44,381 bases of DNA, from assembly GCA_030645615.1 (NCBI GenBank), contig JAUSNB010000035.1:160987-205367 (forward strand), written 5' to 3'. Of this stretch, positions 35,816-43,170 are shown piece after piece. The position numbers and the translations under genes are program-made. Below the pieces are notes generated by a model. The model was given only the letters and a program-made list of their open reading frames with translations, was not told where the DNA came from and searched no databases. The first letter of the stretch is position 1; each line of letters opens with the position of its first letter. The DNA is from Actinomycetota bacterium (GTDB lineage Bacteria; Actinomycetota; Actinomycetes; S36-B12).

Positions 35816-37459
35816 TCAGGCGCCGTGAATGCGGGACGCCGCAAGCTCGCGGCGCAGCACCTTGCCGCTGGCGGTCTTGGGCAACACGTCGACGAGATGG
35901 AACTCCGTGGGGCACTTGTATGCCGACAGGACGTGGCGGCAGTGCGAGCGCAGCTGGTCCTCGTTCACGGGGGATCCGGCCTGGACCACGACGAAAGCGA
36001 TGAGGGTCTCCCCCCGGTATTCATCGGGAATGCCGACGACGGCGGCCTCGCGCACGCCGGCGTGCAGATACAGGGCATCCTCGACCTCGCGGGGCCACAC
36101 CTTGTAGCCGCTGACCACGACGAGGTCCTTCTTGCGATCGACGATGAAGATCCAGCCGTCCTGGTCGGTGAAGCCCACGTCCCCCGTGTGCAAGCCGTCA
36201 GCCCGGAACGCGTGGGCCGTCTCGTCCGCCTTGCCCCAATAGCCGGCGCAGATGCCAGGCCCCTGCACGACGAGTTCGCCGATCGTCCCGGCTGCAGCCG
36301 GCCGGCCATCGTCATCGACCACGCTGACCGTGGTTCCGGGGATCGCCCGGCCGATCGATAGCGCACCTGATGCCGCGTCGACCGGTGCCCGCTCCCCCAT
36401 GGGCACGATGATGCACGCCGACGTCGACTCGGTGAGCCCGTAGGCGTTGTGGATGTACGAGCCGAAACGCTGCTCGAACGAGTCGACGATGCCTACCGGC
36501 ACCGCGGCACCACCGCTGAACAGCGCCCGGACGCTCCCGAGGTTGGCACCGGAGGCGTCGGGCTCCGCGGAGAGCGCGACGAAGGCCGTGATCGCCGCGA
36601 TCCCGTACACCGGCCGATGCTGCTTGATGAGTCGGAGCACCGTCTTCGGCTCGAACCGATAGGTGAGGATGAGGGGCAGGCCATTGGCCACGCATAGGGC
36701 GAAGTTCTGGCCCATGCCGGTGATGTGGAAGATCGGCGGCAGGGTGATGACCGGCTCATGCGCGGCCAGGCCATACCACCGCACCATGGTTGTCGCCTGG
36801 TAGGTGAGGTTGTCGTGTCGGATCATGGCGCCTTTGGGGGGGCCAGTGGTGCCGGACGTGTAACAGATGAGGGCAAGGTCGTGCCGGCGGCGCAGGTCCG
36901 GCGAGACGACACGCTGGTCGTGGGGGCGGTCGTCCAGCGTGGCCAGTGCGTCCAGCAGTCGCGTCCCGAAGGGCGGCACGGTCTCGTGATCCGGGGCGAA
37001 GGGGATGTCGTCGCTCCCGGCGAGGTCGGCCGGGCTGGACCACAGCACGTCGAGCGGGGACGGCAGGGATTCGCTGACCTCGCCGATCACCTCCGCCAGG
37101 CCGGGTTCGGCAAGGAGGAGCATCGCCCCCGAATCCCGCGCCAGGTGAGTCAGTTCGATCGTCCGGACCATGGGGTTGACCGGGATGGCGATCGCCCCGA
37201 TCTTCCAGCACGCCAGCAACGCTGCACACATGATCGGGGTGTTCTGCAGCGAGATGATGACCCGGTCGCCTTCGCCGACGCCGGCCTCCGCGAACACCGT
37301 GGCCACGCGCTCGGTGAGTTTGTTCAGCTCGGCGCGGGACAACACGGCGCCGAAGTAGGCCAGCGCCATCGCGTCGGGCTCGGCGCGCGCGGATGCCTCG
37401 AATAGGTCGAGGACGCTCGCCGCTTCCAGGAGGGGGCCGCTGTCAGAAGTAATGGGCAT
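35816..37459 (-). CDS. AMP-forming acyl-CoA ligase
   Basis: This carboxylate-CoA ligase of 547 residues has ICYTSGTTGPPKGAMI (P-loop), PPIFHITGMGQNFA, IHNAYGLTESTSACI, LHTGDVGFTDQDGWIFIVDRKKDLVVVSGYKVWPREVE and the catalytic Lys in PKTASGKVLRREL. It is in the long-chain fatty-acid or 4-coumarate ligase-like branch. The ATG at 37459 lies 17 bases inside the end of the AcoR-like regulator gene, so regulator and ligase are co-transcribed. It is the second AMP-forming synthetase of the region. Confidence 0.9.
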   Translation of the reverse strand: MPITSDSGPLLEAASVLDLFEASARAEPDAMALAYFGAVLSRAELNKLTERVATVFAEAGVGEGDRVIISLQNTPIMCAALLACWKIGAIAIPVNPMVRTIELTHLARDSGAMLLLAEPGLAEVIGEVSESLPSPLDVLWSSPADLAGSDDIPFAPDHETVPPFGTRLLDALATLDDRPHDQRVVSPDLRRRHDLALICYTSGTTGPPKGAMIRHDNLTYQATTMVRWYGLAAHEPVITLPPIFHITGMGQNFALCVANGLPLILTYRFEPKTVLRLIKQHRPVYGIAAITAFVALSAEPDASGANLGSVRALFSGGAAVPVGIVDSFEQRFGSYIHNAYGLTESTSACIIVPMGERAPVDAASGALSIGRAIPGTTVSVVDDDGRPAAAGTIGELVVQGPGICAGYWGKADETAHAFRADGLHTGDVGFTDQDGWIFIVDRKKDLVVVSGYKVWPREVEDALYLHAGVREAAVVGIPDEYRGETLIAFVVVQAGSPVNEDQLRSHCRHVLSAYKCPTEFHLVDVLPKTASGKVLRRELAASRIHGA

Positions 37460-39248
37460 CCGGGTCGATGCGGTAGGAGTTCAGCTTGCGATAGAGCGTC
37501 GAGCGGGACACTCCGACGATCTTCGCGGCCACGACCTTGTTGCCGCTAGCCTGCTTCAGGGCATCGAGGATGGCTCGAAGCTCGAGGTGCTCGAGATTGC
37601 TCAGCTGCCGCCGGGTCGCGCAGGCCTGGATGTCGGCCGGGAGATGGGCCAGCTGGATCTCGCCGGACATGTTGGCGGCGAGCCCGTGGAGCATGGACCG
37701 CATCTGCAGGACATTGCCGGGCCAAGGCGCACGGACGAAGGCCCGCATGACTCCAGGGGACAGCGAGACCCGGCCCGCTGCCGAACCGCGAAACACGGCA
37801 CTCGCCACGAGCGGGATGTCCTCGCTTCGCTCGCGAAGCGGCGGAATGTGAACCTGCGTCCCGCCCAGGACGGCGACGAGCCGCTCGTGCTCCGGCGTCG
37901 CGGGCATGCCGCTCGCCGACGTGAACGTGGCTGCCATGCGAGGAGTCCCCACGCCGTCAAGGGACAGTCGCGAGGCCAGGGCCATGGCCACGCTGGGGGG
38001 CGTTGCCTCGAGGTGCCGCAGTACCACCACGGCAGGCTTGGCGGCGAACGCATCGTGCAGTTCGTCCAGGGCGCCCGTGACGCTCGTCCACTCGGGGCGC
38101 GCGCAGTCGATGACCTCGATGACGTCGTCGGGGGCGGACTCCTCCAGGGCGGCAACGAGGAGGGACAGCTTGCCGACCCCCACCTCACCGGCGATGAGGA
38201 CCGGACCTGTTCCCGAGGTTGCCCGTCGGGCGGAGGCAACGACCTCTTTCCAGGCCGAGCTCGATCCGACGAGCCCGGGGATGGCCGCCTTGCGCGTGGG
38301 TCCCGAAGGTCGAGCCGTGGATGACGATGTGCGCGGTGCCACGGGGCTGCCGAAGTCGACGAGCGCCCCGATGACCTTGCCGTCGCTCTCGATGGGCTGG
38401 CAGGTGATCGGCACGACTCGGTCGGCTCCGACCACTAGCTCGGCCCGGGCCTCGGACCGGACCCCTAACGCCTCGCGCACGGTCTCCCACATGACCGCCT
38501 GCTGCATGTCGCCCAGCAACTGGGTCACCCGCGGCCCCGCGATGAAGATGTCGTGGCCGACGCCGGCCACTCGGCGAGCCCCGCCACGGCTGGCGGCCAG
38601 GTACGCGTCCAGGACGAGCCGCTCGCGGTGGGAAGCCTGCTCGAGCATCCGGTGCTCGACATCGGCAGCCGCGCTGACCATGAGCGGGGTGAGGAGGGGG
38701 CTCGCCGACTCGGCGCGGCACGACATGGTGATGATGCCTTCGAGTCGATGCGATATCGGGTTGTGGATGGGTACGCCGACGCATGCGAACGGCACCATCT
38801 TCTCCATCAGGTGCTCGTGGCCCACGATCTGGATCGGCCGACCCGTCTCCGCGACGGTCCCGATCCCGTTCGTGCCGACCAGTTCCTCGGCACCGGTGAA
38901 CCCGGAGTCGGAGCGCAGCGTGTCAAGGAGCGGAAGGATGCTGCAGTCCGACGCCCACCGGCGCAGGATCTTGGCGTTCCGGTCAGCCAGCAGCACCCCG
39001 GCGCCAAGCCCCGAGAGCCGGTCAGCCAAGCGGCTCAGGACTGGGTCCGCCGCCAGGCACAGAACGCTCTCGATGTCAGATTCCCCGATGAATGGAAGCT
39101 CCGGGAGGCCGACCTTGGCCCCGCTGAGGATCGATCGCCGCCAGGAGCTCAGCACCTCAGGACGGATCTGCAAGTCGGCGTCCGACGGGATCATCCCCTC
39201 GGAGAGCACGAGTTCGCGGGCCTTCTGCACCGTCATCGCTCTAGGCAT
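37443..39248 (-). CDS. AcoR-like transcription regulator (GAF, degenerate AAA+, Fis HTH)
   Basis: This 601-residue regulator starts at ATG 39248, with GGGAGG before it. An N-terminal GAF-like sensor (about residues 65-190, including EELVGTNGIGTVAETGRPIQ and GVPIHNPIS) is followed by an AAA+-like region with Walker A GEVGVGKLSLL and the LRERSEDIPLV box. The GAFTGA loop needed to contact sigma-54 is absent and Walker B reads VVVLRHLE, so it should work with ordinary sigma factors, as expected in actinobacteria. The C-terminus is a Fis-type HTH (KVVAAKIVGVSRSTLYRKLNSY). Candidate target boxes occur upstream of several operons here. AcoR relatives sense acetoin, alcohols or ketones. Confidence 0.9.
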   Translation of the reverse strand: MPRAMTVQKARELVLSEGMIPSDADLQIRPEVLSSWRRSILSGAKVGLPELPFIGESDIESVLCLAADPVLSRLADRLSGLGAGVLLADRNAKILRRWASDCSILPLLDTLRSDSGFTGAEELVGTNGIGTVAETGRPIQIVGHEHLMEKMVPFACVGVPIHNPISHRLEGIITMSCRAESASPLLTPLMVSAAADVEHRMLEQASHRERLVLDAYLAASRGGARRVAGVGHDIFIAGPRVTQLLGDMQQAVMWETVREALGVRSEARAELVVGADRVVPITCQPIESDGKVIGALVDFGSPVAPRTSSSTARPSGPTRKAAIPGLVGSSSAWKEVVASARRATSGTGPVLIAGEVGVGKLSLLVAALEESAPDDVIEVIDCARPEWTSVTGALDELHDAFAAKPAVVVLRHLEATPPSVAMALASRLSLDGVGTPRMAATFTSASGMPATPEHERLVAVLGGTQVHIPPLRERSEDIPLVASAVFRGSAAGRVSLSPGVMRAFVRAPWPGNVLQMRSMLHGLAANMSGEIQLAHLPADIQACATRRQLSNLEHLELRAILDALKQASGNKVVAAKIVGVSRSTLYRKLNSYRIDPDAHYF

Positions 39249-39306
39249 GGGGTCCTCCCACCGACTGGCACCGGATCGCCGAGGCACGAATGTCCGAGGA
39301 TTCGCT

Positions 39307-39321
39307 TGTCATCATGCGACA
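39307..39321. promoter_or_regulatory. Candidate regulator box upstream of the AcoR-like gene
   Basis: TGTCATCATGCGACA has the same TGTC-N7-GACA frame as 16993-17007 and 33072-33086, and lies 59 bases before the regulator's ATG on the minus strand. It would fit autoregulation. An additional inverted repeat, CGTTGC-CC-GCAACG, lies at 39356-39369. Confidence 0.38.
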
Positions 39322-39418
39322 CGTGGCCGAGGGTCCGCCAGCATGTATGCCAAATCGTTGCCCGCAACGCTGCGGTCCTCGAGAATTCCCAGCACCGGCA
39401 TCTCCTCTAGCAAAGCAG

Positions 39419-39438
39419 TCGACCGACCAGACGGTCGA
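39419..39438. promoter_or_regulatory. TetR operator copy upstream of tetR
   Basis: TCGACCGACCAGACGGTCGA is an imperfect palindrome 58 bases before the TetR-type ATG. It differs from the perfect 20-base core at 40744-40763 in two positions. A matching site before its own gene and before the next transcription unit is the usual arrangement for an autoregulated TetR repressor. Confidence 0.75.
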
Positions 39439-39496
39439 TGCTAGCCTACGTGCGGCCTCGAGACCAGAGGCCGCGCGAACAAAGGGAGGCCCTGCG

Positions 39497-40096
39497 ATGG
39501 ATGAGCCGCGGGCCGATGTCCGACGCCGCGACATCGTGGCCACCGCTGCCCAGTTGTTCGAGACCGAGGGCTTCGCCACGACGTCCATGGAGCGCATCGC
39601 ACGGGCTGTCGGGCTGGCCAAGCCCTCGCTCTACCACTACTTCGCGAGCAAGGACGACATCCTGTTCGCCATCCACGAGGAGTTCATCAACCTGCTCGTC
39701 GAGCGCCAGGAGCAGCGCGCCGTCGCGCGGCTGAGCCCGCCACAGGAACTGCTCGAGGTCTTCGGCGATGTCTTCGATCTCATGGACACGCATCGCGGCC
39801 ACGTCAGGGTCTTCTTCGAGCACTACCGCGAGCTGCCGATCACCCAGCAGGAGGTGATCAAGGCCAAGCGCGACGCCTACGAGCGCTCGGTCGAGGCGGT
39901 CATCGTCGCCGGGAACGAAACTGGTGAGTTGCGCGGCGTGGACCCCCGATTGGTCACCCTGGCCCTTTTCGGCATGAGCAACTGGGCCTACCAATGGTTC
40001 CGATCGGGCGGTCCGCTGACGGCACGTCAGGTGGCGGTCCAGTTCTGGGACTACCTCATGCGGGGGATCGGCACCGAGCCCCTCCCCGGATCGTGA
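39497..40096 (+). CDS. TetR-family repressor
   Basis: This 199-residue DNA-binding protein starts at ATG 39497 behind AAAGGGAGG. The N-terminal HTH (RRDIVATAAQLFETEGFATTS, then ERIARAVGLAKPSLYHYFASKDDIL) is followed by a helical ligand domain with a wide pocket segment FFEHYRELPITQQEVIK. This HTH type, K-P-S-L-Y-H-Y-F, is shared with fatty-acid and steroid catabolic repressors such as KstR2. The ligand is probably an acyl-CoA of the operon's pathway. Its TGA overlaps the HAD gene start (GTGA). Operators precede it and the thiolase gene. Confidence 0.88.
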   Translation: MDEPRADVRRRDIVATAAQLFETEGFATTSMERIARAVGLAKPSLYHYFASKDDILFAIHEEFINLLVERQEQRAVARLSPPQELLEVFGDVFDLMDTHRGHVRVFFEHYRELPITQQEVIKAKRDAYERSVEAVIVAGNETGELRGVDPRLVTLALFGMSNWAYQWFRSGGPLTARQVAVQFWDYLMRGIGTEPLPGS

Positions 40097-40719
40097 GCCA
40101 GGCGGCCCCGGGAGCGCTCATCCTCGACTGGGGCGGGGTTCTCACCACTCCCATGAACGCCTCGTTCGAGCGCTGGATGGAGCTCGAGGGCATCGACCGC
40201 GAGTCCTTTCGCCGGCACATGCGGTCACTCCACAACGAGCCCGGGAGTGCGCTGCACCTGGTCGAACGCGGCCACCTCACCGCCTCCGAGTTCGAGGCCG
40301 AAGTGGCGTCGGGCCTGCGGACAGCGTCAGGCAGTCCCGTCCGGCCCGATGGCCTGCTCGCACGCATGATGGCCCACCTCGAGCACAATGAGCCCGTCCG
40401 CCTCATCGTGGACAGCGCCCGCGCCGCCGGGTGGCGCACCGCCGTCTTGTCCAACTCCTGGGGGAACGACTACGACCTCCAGGACCTCGAGAGCATCGTC
40501 GAGATCGTGCTCCTCTCCCAGCAGATCAACGAGCGCAAGCCGGATCCAGCCGCCTTCCTGCTCGCGGCGCGGGCGGTCGACACCGATCCGCAGCACTGCG
40601 TCTTCGTCGATGACCTTCGCCGCAACGTCGCCGGCGCCCAGGCGGTGGGCATGCGGGCGGTGCTGTACCACCCGGGTGCCGAGGAACACCTCGAGGCCGC
40701 CCTCGGACTCGTGCCTTGA
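40093..40719 (+). CDS. HAD-family hydrolase (ACAD10-HAD-like)
   Basis: This haloacid dehalogenase-fold protein has 208 residues from GTG 40093. The motifs are: I, LDWGGVLTT with the nucleophile Asp12; II, LSNSWG; III, ERKPDP; IV, VFVDDLRRN. The residue two after Asp12 is Gly, not Asp, as in the D-x-G-G-V branch that includes the N-terminal domain of animal ACAD10. This branch may have phosphatase or altered activity. It is coupled to tetR and precedes thiolase, ACAD and kinase genes, giving the same three parts found fused in ACAD10. Function inferred. Confidence 0.82.
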   Translation: MSQAAPGALILDWGGVLTTPMNASFERWMELEGIDRESFRRHMRSLHNEPGSALHLVERGHLTASEFEAEVASGLRTASGSPVRPDGLLARMMAHLEHNEPVRLIVDSARAAGWRTAVLSNSWGNDYDLQDLESIVEIVLLSQQINERKPDPAAFLLAARAVDTDPQHCVFVDDLRRNVAGAQAVGMRAVLYHPGAEEHLEAALGLVP

Positions 40720-40742
40720 CCACCGACCACGCGACACCTAGC

Positions 40743-40764
40743 ATCGACCGACTAGTCGGTCGAT
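40743..40764. promoter_or_regulatory. Perfect 22-bp palindromic TetR operator before the thiolase operon
   Basis: The arms ATCGACCGACT and AGTCGGTCGAT meet without spacer, giving a perfect 22-base palindrome nine bases before the thiolase start; it ends just before the AGGAGA ribosome-binding site. A repressor bound here would block transcription of thiolase, ACAD and kinase. Its degenerate copy lies before tetR. Confidence 0.85.
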
Positions 40765-40773
40765 AGGAGAGCC

Positions 40774-41958
40774 ATGCCTGCCCACGCACCGAGCGTCGTC
40801 ATCGTGTCCGGAGCCCGTACCCCGATCGGGAGCTACGCCAAGTCGTTGTCCGAGGTGCCGGCGCACGAGCTGGGCGCCGCGGCGGTGCGCCGGGCCCTCG
40901 AGGCCTGCCCGGACACGGTCATCGACGAGGTCATCATGGGTTGCGTCGGGCAGGTGGGCGGCGATGCATACAACGCACGTCGGGTCGCGCTCGCGGCCGG
41001 GCTGCCCATCTCCACCCCCGCGTTCAACGTGAACAGGCTGTGCGGCAGTGGCCTGCAGGCCATCCTCAGCGCCGCCCTTCAGGTCCAGAGCGGGGATTCC
41101 ACCGTGATCGTGGCCGGCGGCGACGAGAGCATGTCCCGGCAACCCGCACTACTCCCCACTTCACGTGACGGCCTGCGGCTAGGGCACCGGAGCCTCGTCG
41201 ACGGAACGCTGTCCCTGCTGACCGACCCGTGGAGCGACGAGCTCATGGGAGTGACGGCCGAGAACGTCGCACGCCGGTACGGGGTGAGCCGAACCGAGCA
41301 GGACGAGTGGGCCGCCCTCAGCCAGCATCGAACCGCAACGGCCCAGGCCGCTGGGGTGTTCGCCGAGCAGATCGTGCCGATCACGGTCGCGCACGGCAAG
41401 GGGAAAACGACGGTCGTCGAGACCGACGAGCACCCTCGCCCCCAGACGACCGTCGAGGCATTGGCTGCACTGCGCCCCGCCTTCGCCTCGGATGGAACCG
41501 TCACGCCGGGCAACTCGTCCGGCATCAACGACGGAGCCGCAGCGGTCGTCGTCACTCTCGAGGAGACTGCCGCAGGACTGGGCCTGAACGCCCGGATGCG
41601 GCTGCGCGCCTGGGCGAGCGCTGCCCTCGAACCAGGGCTCATGGGGTATGCGCCGACGATCGCGGTCGGGCGCTCCCTCGAGCGGGCCGGCCTGGCGATG
41701 GCGGATCTCGACGTCATCGAGCTCAACGAGGCATTCGCGGCGCAGGTCATCGCGGTCGTCCGCGACACCGGCATGGACCCGGACAAGGTGAATCCCAATG
41801 GCGGCGCCATCGCCCTCGGGCACCCCGTCGGGGCGACCGGGGCGATCCTCACCGTCAAGCTCATGCACGACCTGGCCGACCGGGACCTGCAGTTCGGCAT
41901 GGTCACCATGTGCATCGGCGGCGGGCAGGCCCTGGCCGCCATCTTCGAACGCTGCTGA
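40774..41958 (+). CDS. Acetyl-CoA acyltransferase (thiolase)
   Basis: This complete catalytic thiolase of 394 residues has nucleophile Cys90 in NRLCGSGLQA, His350 in NPNGGAIALGHPVGATG and the second Cys380 in TMCIGGGQAL. The opening VVIVSGARTPIGSYAKSLSE and VIELNEAFAAQ are canonical. It makes or cleaves 3-ketoacyl-CoA with acetyl-CoA. In the operon controlled by the TetR operator it should do the final thiolysis after ACAD. It stands in contrast to the catalytically altered thiolase-fold gene at 21932. Confidence 0.95.
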   Translation: MPAHAPSVVIVSGARTPIGSYAKSLSEVPAHELGAAAVRRALEACPDTVIDEVIMGCVGQVGGDAYNARRVALAAGLPISTPAFNVNRLCGSGLQAILSAALQVQSGDSTVIVAGGDESMSRQPALLPTSRDGLRLGHRSLVDGTLSLLTDPWSDELMGVTAENVARRYGVSRTEQDEWAALSQHRTATAQAAGVFAEQIVPITVAHGKGKTTVVETDEHPRPQTTVEALAALRPAFASDGTVTPGNSSGINDGAAAVVVTLEETAAGLGLNARMRLRAWASAALEPGLMGYAPTIAVGRSLERAGLAMADLDVIELNEAFAAQVIAVVRDTGMDPDKVNPNGGAIALGHPVGATGAILTVKLMHDLADRDLQFGMVTMCIGGGQALAAIFERC

Positions 41959-41976
41959 ACCGAGAGGACACAAAAC

Positions 41977-43170
41977 ATGACCTACGACTTCACCGTGGAC
42001 GACTCGACCAGGGCACTGGCGCTGCAGGTGCGCGCCTTCATCGACGGATCCGTGATCCCGCATGAGGCCGTGCTCTCGTCGGCGACGCACGGCATGCCCG
42101 ATGACCTGCGGCGTGACTTGCAGTCCGCCGCACGGGCGGCCGGGGTGTTCGCCCCCACGGCACCCACGGAATACGGGGGTCTGGGCCTGGACCATCGTGC
42201 GATCTCGGTCATCCTGGAGGAGAGCGGCCGCAGCCTGCTGGGTCCCGCCGCCATGAACTGCTCGGCGCCGGACGAGGGCAACATCCTGCTGCTCGAGAAG
42301 GTGGCCACGCCGGAGCAGAAGGCGGCCTACCTCGCTCCCCTGTGCGCCGGGACGATCAGGTCCTGCTTCGCCATGACCGAGCCGTCCCCGGGTGCCGGCG
42401 CCGACCCGGACATGCTGAACACGACGGCAACCCGCGACGGTGACGACTGGGTCATCAATGGGCGGAAGTGGTTCATCACCGGCGCCCAAGGCGCCGGCTT
42501 CAGCATCGTCATGGCCAAGACCGAGGCGGGCGCCACCATGTTCCTCGTCGATGGCAGCAACCCGGGTATGCGGGTCGAGCGGAGCCTGCACACCATGGAT
42601 GTCTCGTTCTCGGGAGGGCACGGCTACGTGGTCTTCGAGGACTGCCGCGTGCCCGCCGACCGGGTGCTCGGCCAGGTCGACGAGGGGTTCCGCTACGCGC
42701 AGGTGCGCCTCGGGCCGGCTCGGCTGACCCACTGCATGCGGTGGCTCGGCGCGGCCCGGCGAGCGCACGAGGTGGCGGTCGGCTACGCCGCCGTCCGGCC
42801 GATGTTCGGTGCCACCCTGGGCGAGCTAGGCATGGCCCAGCAGATGATCGCCGACAACGAGATCGACATCGCCGCATCCCGAGCCCTGATCTGGCAGGCG
42901 GCCTGGGCCCTCGACCAGGGCAAGCCGGCCCGGCAGGAGACCTCGATCGCCAAGACATTCGTCGCGGAGGCGACCTACCGGATCACCGACCGTGCCATGC
43001 AGCTGTGCGGCGGCTCCGGGATCATCGACGAGCTCCCGATCGCCCGCATCTACCAGGACATGCGCCCCTTCCGGATCTACGACGGGCCGTCGGAGGTGCA
43101 CCGGTGGTCCATCGCGCGGAGGTCCGTGCGTCATGCGAAGGCCGGCCGACTGCCAGGGGACTGGATGTGA
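41977..43170 (+). CDS. Acyl-CoA dehydrogenase, ACAD10/11-like
   Basis: This FAD enzyme of 397 residues has APTEYGGLGLDHRAISVILEE, the ACAD10/11-type APDEGNILLL, FAMTEPSPGAGADPD, GRKWFITGAQGAGFSIVM and LCGGSGIIDELPIARIYQDMRPFRIYDGPSEVHRW. The position of the usual catalytic Glu appears to be Asp369 in YDGPSEVH, as in the ACAD10/11 branch. Those enzymes process 4-phosphorylated acyl-CoA made by an APH-type kinase, rather than plain beta-oxidation substrates. The next gene encodes such a kinase, with start/stop overlap. It is therefore a specialised ACAD by context. Confidence 0.9.
   Translation: MTYDFTVDDSTRALALQVRAFIDGSVIPHEAVLSSATHGMPDDLRRDLQSAARAAGVFAPTAPTEYGGLGLDHRAISVILEESGRSLLGPAAMNCSAPDEGNILLLEKVATPEQKAAYLAPLCAGTIRSCFAMTEPSPGAGADPDMLNTTATRDGDDWVINGRKWFITGAQGAGFSIVMAKTEAGATMFLVDGSNPGMRVERSLHTMDVSFSGGHGYVVFEDCRVPADRVLGQVDEGFRYAQVRLGPARLTHCMRWLGAARRAHEVAVGYAAVRPMFGATLGELGMAQQMIADNEIDIAASRALIWQAAWALDQGKPARQETSIAKTFVAEATYRITDRAMQLCGGSGIIDELPIARIYQDMRPFRIYDGPSEVHRWSIARRSVRHAKAGRLPGDWM

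Noticed and set aside
39356-39369. CGTTGC-CC-GCAACG inverted repeat between the two regulator genes as a further operator
   Set aside because: Only one copy was seen and six-base arms are common in GC-rich DNA, so I noted it but do not list it as a separate feature.
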